A stretch of 64,000 nt of DNA, from positions 1 to 64,000 of the forward strand of contig CACJHI010000004.1 of NCBI GenBank assembly GCA_902593165.1. The letters are read 5' to 3'. Each line of letters opens with the position of its first letter. Within the stretch, counting starts at the first letter, position 1. The notes beneath the pieces were generated by a model. The model was not told the DNA's origin, searched no databases, and saw only the letters and a list, made by a program, of their open reading frames with translations. The stretch is from an uncultured Bacteroidota bacterium (GTDB lineage: Bacteria > Bacteroidota > Bacteroidia > Flavobacteriales > Flavobacteriaceae). Below, piece after piece: positions 1 to 9,232 of this stretch. Both the position numbers and the translations under genes were made by a program.

Positions 1-283
1 AAGTTCAACCCAAATAAATTTTTCAGTTGAAAATAAAAACGTTGTCTTGATAGATGATGTTCTCTTTACGGGCAGGAGCATTAAAGCTGCTATGTCATCT
101 ATGGACTCATATGGAAGGCCTAATTCAATTGAGTTATTAGTATTAATTGATAGAAGATATAAAAGAGAAATACCAATTGAAGCTAATTACTGTGGAGCAA
201 AAATTGATACTTTTAAAGGAGATAGAGTTAATGTTGTGTGGGGTAAAAATTCCAAGGATAATATAATATATATTGAGAACTAA
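1..283 (+). CDS. pyrR: PyrR-type phosphoribosyltransferase / pyr regulator, 3' part only (5' end outside window)
   Basis: Frame is open from base 2: ...SSTQINFSVENKNVVLIDDVLFTGRSIKAAM...; PRPP-binding VLIDDVLFTGRS motif, C-terminal RYKREIPIEANYCG; directly upstream of pyrB with TAATG overlap. Confidence 0.9.
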   Translation, partial: SSTQINFSVENKNVVLIDDVLFTGRSIKAAMSSMDSYGRPNSIELLVLIDRRYKREIPIEANYCGAKIDTFKGDRVNVVWGKNSKDNIIYIEN

Positions 284-1227
284 TGGATAAATTAAGTGTA
301 GATCATCTTTTAGGTATTAAATCTCTAAAAAAGTCAGATATAAACCTAATATTTAAGACTGCTATACACTTTAAAGAGGTAATTAATAGGCCAATAAAGA
401 AAGTGCCTACTCTTAGAGATATTACAATTGCTAATTTATTTTTTGAAAATAGCACTAGAACCAAAATATCTTTTGAATTAGCACAGAAAAGATTAGGAGC
501 AGATGTTGTAAACTTTTCAAGTTCATCTTCGTCAGTTAAGAAAGGAGAATCTTTAACTGATACAGTTAATAACATACTAGCTATGAAAGTAGATATGATT
601 GTTTTAAGGCACCCAAATCCTGGATCGCCATTACTATTATCTAAAAATACTGATTCGTGTATTATAAATGCAGGAGATGGTGCCCATGAACATCCAACTC
701 AGGCCTTATTAGATTGTTTTTCATTAACTGAAAATTTAGGTGATTTAAAAGGTAAAAACATACTAATTGTTGGAGATATACTTCATTCTCGAGTTGCTCT
801 ATCAAATATATATGCACTTAATCTTTTAGGAGCAAATATTAAAATATCATGTCCTTTAAGTTTAATACCTAGAGAAATTGAAAGTCTTAATGTCTCGATT
901 GAGACAGATATAATAAAAGCCTTGAAGTGGTGTGATGCAGTTAATGTTTTAAGAGTTCAAAAGGAAAGAATGGAAAAATCCTATTTTCCAAATGATAGAG
1001 AATATTCAATGTTATATGGACTTGACACTACAAAAATAAATAATATAAAAAAAGATATCTTAATTCTTCACCCTGGACCAATTAATAGAGGTGTAGAAAT
1101 TACTTCTGAAATTGTAGAATCAAATAATTCAATTATTTTAGATCAAGTAGAAAATGGTGTAGCCATAAGGATGGCTGTTATTTATTTACTAGCATCGAAG
1201 ATGAATTTTTCAATAAGCGAACAATGA
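283..1227 (+). CDS. pyrB: Aspartate carbamoyltransferase catalytic subunit
   Basis: FFENSTRTKISFELAQKRLGADVVNF, HEHPTQALLD, LHPGPINRGVEI motifs. Confidence 0.96.
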   Translation: MDKLSVDHLLGIKSLKKSDINLIFKTAIHFKEVINRPIKKVPTLRDITIANLFFENSTRTKISFELAQKRLGADVVNFSSSSSSVKKGESLTDTVNNILAMKVDMIVLRHPNPGSPLLLSKNTDSCIINAGDGAHEHPTQALLDCFSLTENLGDLKGKNILIVGDILHSRVALSNIYALNLLGANIKISCPLSLIPREIESLNVSIETDIIKALKWCDAVNVLRVQKERMEKSYFPNDREYSMLYGLDTTKINNIKKDILILHPGPINRGVEITSEIVESNNSIILDQVENGVAIRMAVIYLLASKMNFSISEQ

Positions 1228-1859
1228 AACTATTTAACTATAGAAAATTTTATGATAAAGACTCATTAAGTATTAATGATGTAGGTGATGACCCCATTGA
1301 ATTCTTTAAAAAATGGTTTAAAGATGCAGAAGGATCAGATGGAATAATTGAGCCTAATGCAATGACAATTTCAACTGTTGAGGATAACGTGCCATCATCC
1401 AGAGTTGTTCTTTTAAAAGAGATTAAAGACAGAAGTCTAGTCTTCTTTACAAACTATGATAGTAATAAAGGAAGAGCAATATCAAATAACCCTAATTTAT
1501 GTGCTTCATTTTATTGGCCTTCTTTAGAGAGACAAGTTATTTTTAAAGGAACAGCAAAAAAGTCAGATAAAAATTACTCGGATTTATATTTTAGCTCAAG
1601 ACCCTTTAATAGTCAAGCTGCTGCAATTGTATCAAATCAAAGCCAAGTAATTGAAAGTCATCAAGAGTTATTAGATAGGTATAATAAATTTTTAAATGAA
1701 AATAAAGGCTCAGATTTGAAAAGACCTGATAACTGGGGAGGTATAGAGTTGTCTATTAAAGAAATTGAGTTTTGGCAAGGAAGGGAAAATAGACTTCATA
1801 ATAGAATTATTTGTTGTTTAACAGATGATTTATGGGATATTCAAATTTTATCACCTTAG
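1224..1859 (+). CDS. pdxH: Pyridoxamine 5'-phosphate oxidase
   Basis: PNAMTISTVEDNVPSSRVVLLKEI, FNSQAAAIVSNQSQVIES, IEFWQGRENRLHNRI motifs. Confidence 0.95.
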   Translation: MKLFNYRKFYDKDSLSINDVGDDPIEFFKKWFKDAEGSDGIIEPNAMTISTVEDNVPSSRVVLLKEIKDRSLVFFTNYDSNKGRAISNNPNLCASFYWPSLERQVIFKGTAKKSDKNYSDLYFSSRPFNSQAAAIVSNQSQVIESHQELLDRYNKFLNENKGSDLKRPDNWGGIELSIKEIEFWQGRENRLHNRIICCLTDDLWDIQILSP

Positions 1860-2348
1860 ATGAAGGTAATTACTTTTTTAAGGCATTCTAAATCTTCATG
1901 GGAAAATAATCTAGAAGATATTAATAGGCCTTTAAGTGACATTGGTATTGAAAAAATTAAAAAAATTTCTAATTTATCAAAGGACCATTTTATTTCATCT
2001 GAAATAATATTTACTAGTTCTGCAAATAGAGCCTTATATACTTCTGTTTTATTATCAAGAACTTTATCAATTAATTTAAATAAAATTAAAATTTGTGATG
2101 AACTATACACTTTTGACCATAACAAGGTATTTGACTTCATAGAGACTATTAATAATAACTACTCAGAAGTTGTATTAGTTGGTCATAACCCTGCATTTAC
2201 TGAGATATCAAATTATTTTTCTGAAAATAAAATTTTAAATTTACCAACTGCAAGATGGTTTTCATTAAAATTTGAATCTGATAATTGGTCGGATATTATA
2301 AATTTGAAACCAATATCTTATTTAAATAATTTAAAAATTGGAATCTAA
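1860..2348 (+). CDS. SixA-like histidine phosphatase (phosphoglycerate mutase-like)
   Basis: FLRHSKSSWEN N-terminal RHG-type motif, VVLVGHNPAFTEI. Confidence 0.85.
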   Translation: MKVITFLRHSKSSWENNLEDINRPLSDIGIEKIKKISNLSKDHFISSEIIFTSSANRALYTSVLLSRTLSINLNKIKICDELYTFDHNKVFDFIETINNNYSEVVLVGHNPAFTEISNYFSENKILNLPTARWFSLKFESDNWSDIINLKPISYLNNLKIGI

Positions 2349-4380
2349 ATACATAAATAGAGAGTTAAGCTGGTTAGATTTTAATGCAAGGGTACTACAA
2401 GAGGCATCTAATGAAGATGTTCCAATATTAGAGAGGCTAAGATTTATTGGTATATTTTCAAATAATCTTGATGAATTCTTTCAAGTTAGATATGCAACAA
2501 TCAAGAGAATTGCTGATGCTAGAGCCTCAAATAAAAATAACAAGGATAATATAGCCGCGAAAGAGTTACTCGATAAAATAACTTCAAAAGTTATAAATCT
2601 TCAGTCTGAAAGTTCTTTAATACTTAATTCAATTGAAAAATCACTAAGTAAAGAAGATATAGTATTTCTAGATGAAAATAATGTTCCAGATTCACACAAA
2701 GAATTCCTAAAAGATTACTTTATTAGAAGAATTAGTCCATCACTAGTTACAGTCATGCTCTCAAATAATAAGTATCATGATTTTAATGATAATAAAGCTT
2801 TTCTAATTACAAATCTTAGATTAAAAAATGCTGATGATATATATGCTTTAGTAGAAATCCCTAGAAATATTAGTAGGTTCGTAGTCCTCCCTAAAAAAGA
2901 TAATAAGCAATATATAATGTTTATTGATGATATAATTAGATATAATTTGGACATCTTATTTAGCTTTTTTAATTACTCTAGTATAGAAGCGCATATGTTG
3001 AAGATTACAAGAGATGCAGAGCTAGATATTGATGATATGGATTTATCAAAAAGCTACATAAAAAAAATTCAACAGTATGTAGATCAAAGAAAAATAAGCA
3101 ATCCAGTAAGACTAGTCTATGATGAATCTATTCCTGAAAGAACATTAAATTATCTTATTAAAAAAATTAAAATTACTTCTCATGATAGTCTAATACCAGG
3201 AGGTAAATATCATCATAGAAGTGATTATATGAACTTTCCTGATCTAGGAAGAACAGACCTTTTATATCCAAAAGATAAAGCCTTAGATATTAATAACTTT
3301 AAAATTGAGTCAAACCTTTTGGATCAACTTCTGGATAGAGATTACCTAATGTATACCCCATACCATTCATTTTCATATTTAATATCAATTTTAAGACAGT
3401 CAGCCATTGATCCTACTGTAAAATCTATTAAAATAACATTGTATAGGCTATCAAAGAAATCTAATGTGATAAGTTGTTTGATAAATGCAGCTAAAAATGG
3501 AAAAAAAGTTTTAGTCCAGATAGAACTACAAGCTAGATTTGACGAAGAAAATAATATAAAGGTTTCTCAAGAGTTAAAAGCTGCTGGTGTAGATCTAATT
3601 TATGGAGTTAAAGGACTAAAAGTTCACTCAAAGATCTGTTTAATTGAAAGGTTTAAAAGCAAAAAAAATAAATATTATGGTTTTATTAGCACTGGAAATT
3701 TTAATGAGTCTACAGCAAAAGTTTATTCTGACTTCACTCTATTCACATCTAATCAAAAAATATTAAAAGAAATAAATAAAGTATTTGATTTCCTCCAATC
3801 TAATTATAAAATACTTGATTATAAACACTTGATTGTTTCACCTCACCATACATCAAGAAAATTATTTGACTTGATTGATAACGAAATAACTAACGTTAAA
3901 AAAGGCCTTAAAGGAGGAATTATTTTAAAGTTAAATAGCTTTACAAGTTATAAATTTGTTGATAAACTATATGAGGCCAGTAGATCAGGGGTTAAGGTTA
4001 AATTATTAGTCAGAGGAATATGTTGTCTAATTCCAAATAAATTGGGTCTCAGTGAAAATATTGAGGTTAAAAGTGTTGTTGATAAATATCTTGAGCACTC
4101 AAGAGTTTATGTCTTTGAGAATGGAGGTGATAAAAAAGTATACATCTCCTCAGCTGACTTAATGACAAGGAATATTGAAAAAAGAGTTGAAGTCGCATGT
4201 CCAATATATCAAGAAGATCTTAAAAATCAAGTACTAGAAACACTTAAAATAAGTGATGAGGATAATATAAAAACTAGATTGATTAATAATGAACCTCAAA
4301 ATAAATTTGTTGATAATTCAGATAAAAAAATAAGGTCACAATGGGACACTTATGATTATTTTAATAATATCTTAGAATAG
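2338..4380 (+). CDS. ppk1: Polyphosphate kinase 1 (TTG start overlapping the upstream gene)
   Basis: YINRELSWLDFNARVLQEA, NLDEFFQVR, KVHSKICLIER, GFISTGNFNESTAKVYSDFTLFT. Confidence 0.95.
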   Translation: MESKYINRELSWLDFNARVLQEASNEDVPILERLRFIGIFSNNLDEFFQVRYATIKRIADARASNKNNKDNIAAKELLDKITSKVINLQSESSLILNSIEKSLSKEDIVFLDENNVPDSHKEFLKDYFIRRISPSLVTVMLSNNKYHDFNDNKAFLITNLRLKNADDIYALVEIPRNISRFVVLPKKDNKQYIMFIDDIIRYNLDILFSFFNYSSIEAHMLKITRDAELDIDDMDLSKSYIKKIQQYVDQRKISNPVRLVYDESIPERTLNYLIKKIKITSHDSLIPGGKYHHRSDYMNFPDLGRTDLLYPKDKALDINNFKIESNLLDQLLDRDYLMYTPYHSFSYLISILRQSAIDPTVKSIKITLYRLSKKSNVISCLINAAKNGKKVLVQIELQARFDEENNIKVSQELKAAGVDLIYGVKGLKVHSKICLIERFKSKKNKYYGFISTGNFNESTAKVYSDFTLFTSNQKILKEINKVFDFLQSNYKILDYKHLIVSPHHTSRKLFDLIDNEITNVKKGLKGGIILKLNSFTSYKFVDKLYEASRSGVKVKLLVRGICCLIPNKLGLSENIEVKSVVDKYLEHSRVYVFENGGDKKVYISSADLMTRNIEKRVEVACPIYQEDLKNQVLETLKISDEDNIKTRLINNEPQNKFVDNSDKKIRSQWDTYDYFNNILE

Positions 4381-5277
4381 TTGAAAAAGATTGCTGCTAT
4401 TGATATTGGATCCAATGCTGTTAGAATGCTAATCTGCTATGTGATTCAATCAGGGAATCAAGAAATATTTCAAAAAAATTCTTACCTAAGATTGCCTCTA
4501 AGACTAGGAGAAGACTCTTTTAGAGATGGTATAATCTCAGACAAAAAGATTAAAACGCTTTCTGAAGCACTTATCTCATTTAAATATATGATGAGAGTCC
4601 ACAACGTTGATGAATATCAAATATATGCCACCTCAGCTCTAAGAGAGTCAACAAACTCCTTAAATGTAATTTCAGAGGTTGAAGAAACATCTGGTTTAAA
4701 AATCAATTTAATTAATGGTCTAAAAGAAGCTAAAATTATAGCCAAAGGTAATCTATTATCTAAATTAGAATTTAATAAGACTTATCTATATGTTGACGTT
4801 GGAGGGGGTAGTACCGAATATTCTATTTTAAGAAAAGGCGTAGATAAGAAATCTAAGTCATTTAAAATAGGTACGGTTAGGCTTTTAAATAATACAATAA
4901 ATCCCTCAACCATAAATGAGATAGAAAAATGGTTAAAATCAAATATTGACCAAAATGATAAAGTCAAGTTATTTGCAACAGGAGGAAATATTAATAAAAT
5001 ACAGACAATGACAGGCACCAAAACTGGTAAACCGATTTCATATCTTTCTGTAAAAGATCTACTTAACAACTTACAACTATATAGCTACAAAGAAAGAATG
5101 ATTAAGTATAATCTAAATCCTGATAGAGCTGACGTAATAATACCAGCATTAAAAATATTTATTTTGACTATGGAGTCAGTAAGTTCTAATAAAATGTTTA
5201 TTCCAAAGGTAGGCCTAGTTGATGGGATGGTTAAAGAAATCTTTTATGAGAAAAATGGCTGTAAATTAGATCCTTAA
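4381..5277 (+). CDS. Ppx/GppA family exopolyphosphatase (TTG start)
   Basis: AAIDIGSNAVRMLI, YVDVGGGSTEYSIL, GLVDGMVKEIF. Confidence 0.9.
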   Translation: MKKIAAIDIGSNAVRMLICYVIQSGNQEIFQKNSYLRLPLRLGEDSFRDGIISDKKIKTLSEALISFKYMMRVHNVDEYQIYATSALRESTNSLNVISEVEETSGLKINLINGLKEAKIIAKGNLLSKLEFNKTYLYVDVGGGSTEYSILRKGVDKKSKSFKIGTVRLLNNTINPSTINEIEKWLKSNIDQNDKVKLFATGGNINKIQTMTGTKTGKPISYLSVKDLLNNLQLYSYKERMIKYNLNPDRADVIIPALKIFILTMESVSSNKMFIPKVGLVDGMVKEIFYEKNGCKLDP

Positions 5278-6875
5278 CTTGAATTCTTCAATTAAAGAGT
5301 TTATACTGTTGTTGCTATTTTGAATAATTTTAAGTTTTTCCTTACTATCTAAGAATGTCTTTTTATCTGTTTCCTCAGATAATCTTATATCTATAGTTAA
5401 AGAATAATTATTAAGTTCTTTTGATATAAATGTTTGTATTTCACTCTTATATTCCTTCATCTCTTTAAAATTCATCTTATTGACTGTATTGATAATAATC
5501 ATATTATCATTCATAGTTGGTAGATTCATATTTAACAATGATAGAATATTTTTGTTACCTTTTTCTCTTTCAGACTCACAGAACTTCTTCCACGCTATTT
5601 GAAAATCATTCTCAGTAAAATCATCGTTTGGGAGCTCTAAATCTATATCATTAGTTTCATCTTCAATAGACTTCTTAAAACTTAGACTTGCTATAGATAA
5701 AGATGAAACGTCGTTTTTTATAGGTTGGTTAAATAATTTCTCAGAATCTTTGGATTCAATAACTTCAATGTCAGGTAATATATCTTGATTGCTGTTTATT
5801 GATTCAGTAGTCTTAATTAAAGACTTTTTTTTTTAATGCTATCTAAAGATGCTAATTTCATTAAACAGAGTTCAAGATGTATTCTTTTGTCATTAACTTT
5901 TTGATAATTGATTAAAGTATCATTAATGATTTCTATCATAGATATTAGATCGTTATTTGATATATCTTTCGAATGGTCCAAATATCTTTTACTTAACTCG
6001 TTTTTGTAATCTGAGAGTTTATCGGATGAATTTAGACTGAAGATAAGTAACTCTCTTAAATGCTTTGATAGTCCATTCAAAAAATTTAAATCATCAAATC
6101 CTTTAATGTATATATCATTATATAGATTAAGAATTCCAGGAATATCTTTGTTATTAATCAATTCTGATATTTTGAAATATGTATTAAAATCTAAAACATT
6201 CAGATTTGATGTTACTTCACCAATAGTAAGATTTGAATCAGTGAAACTAACTAATCTGTCAAAAATCGATAAAGAATCTCTAATTGATCCATCAGATCTT
6301 TCAGCAATTAATGATAGGGTACCATCTTCATATTTGACCTTTTTTTCTTTACATATTTTTGATAATAGTTTTTTAATAGATTCATTATCAACCTTTTTAA
6401 AATCATATATCTGACATCTTGATAGAATTGTAGGTAAAATTTTATTTTTTTCTGTGGTTGCGAGGATAAAAACAACATGTTCGGGTGGTTCCTCTAATGA
6501 TTTTAGAAATGCATTAAATGCTTGATTAGACAGCATATGAACTTCATCTATTATATAAACTTTATATTTTCCAGTTTGTGGAGGGATTCTAATTTGATCG
6601 GTTATATTTCTTATATCCTCTACTGAATTATTTGAAGCAGCATCTAATTCAAAAATATTATACTCAAAGTCATCCTCTAAATTGTTTATCGTCTTTGCAA
6701 GAATTCTAGCACATGATGTTTTACCGACTCCTCTAGGCCCACAAAAAAGTAGAGCTTGAGGGATGTTATCATTCTTGATTGCATTGTTTAATGTCTTCAC
6801 AATAGCATCTTGACCAATCATATCATTAAAGTTTTTAGGCCTATATTCTGAAGCAGATGAAGTTGAATTAATCAT
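5266..6875 (-). CDS. dnaX: DNA polymerase III subunit gamma/tau; zero frame ends at 5817 (352 aa, gamma-like), tau C-terminus lies in the -1 frame to 5266
   Basis: YRPKNFNDMIGQDAIVKTL, GPRGVGKTSCARILAKTI, IIDEVHMLSNQAFNAFLKSLEEPP. My reading of the -1 frame from the A10 run: KSLIKTTESINSNQDILPDIEVIESKDSEKLFNQPIKNDVSSLSIASLSFKKSIEDETNDIDLELPNDDFTENDFQIAWKKFCESEREKGNKNILSLLNMNL..., joining ORF 5266..5538. Confidence 0.9.
5809..5834 (-). promoter_or_regulatory. Candidate dnaX slippage/frameshift site: A10 run followed by hairpin AGTCTT-TAATT-AAGACT
   Basis: Minus strand 5834-5825 = AAAAAAAAAA; 5825-5809 = AGTCTTTAATTAAGACT, a perfect 6-bp stem whose loop contains the zero-frame TAA stop. Confidence 0.75.
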
Positions 6876-6880
6876 TTAAA

Positions 6881-6888
6881 CAAATATA
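6881..6888 (-). promoter_or_regulatory. Candidate -7 promoter element for dnaX (TATATTTG)
   Basis: Matches Bacteroidota TAnnTTTG consensus; 5 nt before the dnaX ATG. Confidence 0.6.
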
Positions 6889-6950
6889 AAGATTGAGAAA
6901 ATTTAATCTTCAATTGAAGTATTTTTTTTAATAAAATTATCAACAAATCT

Positions 6951-6958
6951 TATATTTG
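6951..6958 (+). promoter_or_regulatory. Candidate -7 promoter element for rnpB (TATATTTG)
   Basis: Matches TAnnTTTG; 4 nt gap before the predicted rnpB 5' end. Confidence 0.65.
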
Positions 6959-6962
6959 CTTT

Positions 6963-7250
6963 GCAAGCCTTCTTATCGCTGATTTTTCAGAGGAAAGTCC
7001 GGACACCGAAGAGCAATGTAGCGGGTAACACCCGTCATCTGTAATGGATAGGAATAGTGCAACAGAAAGTATGTACAGGTAATGCTGTAGTGGAATCTTG
7101 TAAACTCTACATGGTGAAACGCCAAGTATATCTACACTTTAAAACTGCTCGTTTTATGTAGAAGGGTAGGCGGTATGAATGTAATAGTAATATTACATCT
7201 AGATAAATGATAAGACTAGACAGAATCCGGCTTATAGGCTTGCTTTTTTT
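6963..7250 (+). ncRNA. rnpB: RNase P RNA, including 3' T-tract
   Basis: GAGGAAAGTCCGGACACC, ACAGAAAGT, GTAAACTCTACATGGTGAAACGCCAAG, AGAATCCGGCTTATAGGCTTGC; P1 helix GCAAGCCT (6963-6970)/AGGCTTGC (7236-7243), followed by T7. Confidence 0.93.
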
Positions 7251-7777
7251 ATAAAGCTTAAAATAGAACTTCCATATTTCCTTTCATCAATTTTATTATT
7301 CTTTTCTATTAAAGAAATATTTGAGCCATGTTCAATAATTATTTCCCCATTTTCAAATAGAAGATTTCTTTGTTTAATAACATTTATTAGATCAAGGTAT
7401 TGATCCATTGAGTAGTTATAGGGCGGATCCAAAAAAATGATATCAAAATTTTCGTTAGTATTTAATAAAAAATCTTTAGAATTATTTTTCCTAGTGACAA
7501 TATCAAATCCATGTTTTAATGCGGTATCTCTGATAAACTTTATACACTTAAAGTTATTATCAACTGAAAATATTTTCTTACAACCTCTTGAAGAGAACTC
7601 ATATGATATATTCCCTGTGCCTGCAAATAAGTCTAAAACTTTAAGTTCATCAATTTTAAACTTGTTTGATAATATATTAAAAAGAGATTCTTTTACTTTA
7701 TCAGTAGTGGGTCTGCTTGGAAGATCTTTTGGAGCCCTAATTAATATGCTTTTTTTAGTACCTGATATTATTCGCAT
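7232..7777 (-). CDS. rsmD: 16S rRNA (guanine966-N2)-methyltransferase
   Basis: MRIISGTKKSILIRAPKDLPSRPTTDKVKESLFNIL, VLDLFAGTGNISYEFSSRG, FDIIFLDPPY. Confidence 0.94.
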   Translation of the reverse strand: MRIISGTKKSILIRAPKDLPSRPTTDKVKESLFNILSNKFKIDELKVLDLFAGTGNISYEFSSRGCKKIFSVDNNFKCIKFIRDTALKHGFDIVTRKNNSKDFLLNTNENFDIIFLDPPYNYSMDQYLDLINVIKQRNLLFENGEIIIEHGSNISLIEKNNKIDERKYGSSILSFIKKASL

Positions 7778-8507
7778 TTATTACTGAAAAAAATTTTTCC
7801 TCAAAATTTAGTATGGAATGAGCATCATCTTCAATAAAGTCAATCCTTGAATATTTGGATGCTAGATTGTAAAATTTATCAAAGATTTCATGTTTACCTA
7901 TAAATATAATTTTATCTTTTTTAATTGAGCTTTGGAAGTTTTTTAGGACAAAGAATGTATAATACAAGAACTCATTTTCATCAACTATATCAAATGTGTT
8001 AAAAAACACAAACTCATTTTTATTAAATATCATGATTTCAAAAGATCCACTACTTAATTTTATAAAAAATGATAATCCATCAGGGTTATTAACGACTCCA
8101 TTTAAATAATCGTATAGCTGAGTAAAATGATTTAAATGGGTAATTGTCTGTTTATCTATATCTAAAATCTTTGATAAGTCTTTATTTTTTGAATATACAA
8201 CAGTAATTTTTTGATCAGCAGATACATCCTCGCCAATATTATTAATAGAGTCTGTATTAGTTTCTAAATACTTGATCTTAAAATCTCTTTCGTAAAATTT
8301 AACTGGTATTATTGATGGAGCTGAATTAAAATGTATAACCTCAACTGAGTCCACAGATAAGTTTTTAATATTTTTTGAAATTTCAGGCAATTTGACTTTA
8401 TCAGTATAAGATGATGATATGCTCTCATTCAAGAAGTTTAAATGAAAGAATGATTCAAACTGATAAATAGATGCTTTACTAATCTTAATTTCTGTTTTTT
8501 GCATCAA
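7755..8507 (-). CDS. DUF3822-family protein
   Basis: Bacteroidota-type protein next to rsmD; FFVLKNFQSSIKKDKIIFIG and C-terminal pattern. Confidence 0.65.
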   Translation of the reverse strand: MMQKTEIKISKASIYQFESFFHLNFLNESISSSYTDKVKLPEISKNIKNLSVDSVEVIHFNSAPSIIPVKFYERDFKIKYLETNTDSINNIGEDVSADQKITVVYSKNKDLSKILDIDKQTITHLNHFTQLYDYLNGVVNNPDGLSFFIKLSSGSFEIMIFNKNEFVFFNTFDIVDENEFLYYTFFVLKNFQSSIKKDKIIFIGKHEIFDKFYNLASKYSRIDFIEDDAHSILNFEEKFFSVINANNIRY

Positions 8508-9141
8508 AAATTGTAGGCCAATTTCCGCTAGTGCTCACATCACTCATTGATCCTAAAATAATCTCGGGTCCATTAACTCCATCTACAGAGATAACTTTAT
8601 TTTCTTGATCTAGTAAATCTTTATTTTGGTCAAACAAAACAACATCTTTTTTCACTTTCACTTCAAAAACAGGTACCTGGTATCCATTTTTATCAATTAT
8701 ATCAGCTTTTATTGAGAACTCTGAGTCAGTGCCTTCAATTGGGACTTTAGCCATCATTTTGTATGATTCGTTATCTCCAAATAAAGAATCTTTGACTGGA
8801 ACAAATCCTAATGTGTCAACAATTTCAACTTCTTTTAGCATATCAATTCTGTAGGTCCTATTGTATTCTAAATAAGATGAATCTCTTTTTTCAATTACTG
8901 TGAAAATACCGTTATCAATAAAATTAACTAAACTATCAAAATTGTCTGCATAAAAGCCATTGACATCTTTATGGGCAATTTGAGCAGTCCTTATATCCTT
9001 AAGTCTGTCAATTACCTGCGTATACCTATCGTTTTTAACTTGATTAAATTTTATTGGTCCATTGATAGAACTGTATATTTGAGAGGCAAAAAATATTGAT
9101 AGAGCCCATAAAAATAATTCTAATGCACGTTTTTTATTCAT
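8485..9141 (-). CDS. Conserved Bacteroidota hypothetical protein with N-terminal membrane anchor
   Basis: N-terminal TM segment ALELFLWALSIFFASQIY; RLKDIRTAQIAHKDVNGFYADNFDSL. Confidence 0.6.
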   Translation of the reverse strand: MNKKRALELFLWALSIFFASQIYSSINGPIKFNQVKNDRYTQVIDRLKDIRTAQIAHKDVNGFYADNFDSLVNFIDNGIFTVIEKRDSSYLEYNRTYRIDMLKEVEIVDTLGFVPVKDSLFGDNESYKMMAKVPIEGTDSEFSIKADIIDKNGYQVPVFEVKVKKDVVLFDQNKDLLDQENKVISVDGVNGPEIILGSMSDVSTSGNWPTIFDAKNRN

Positions 9142-9232
9142 CTTTGGTATTTTTTTGATTTAAACAAATCTACAATTTTTTTTTTTTCGTTAAACAATAT
9201 ATAAATGAATTATATTAGAAAAATATTTACAT

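Noticed and set aside
303-575. 90-aa antisense ORF in pyrB, and similar short antisense ORFs throughout (e.g. 1856-2140, 4782-5069, 18847-19182, 19949-20212, 27860-28063, 60041-60397)
   Set aside because: All lie within confidently identified genes on the other strand, without domains.
5266-5538. Independent 90-aa gene downstream of dnaX
   Set aside because: Its frame continues upstream without stops to the dnaX A10 run, so it is best explained as the tau C-terminus.
7437-7787. 116-aa ORF antisense to rsmD
   Set aside because: Overlaps conserved rsmD codons; no recognisable family; mirror-frame artefact.
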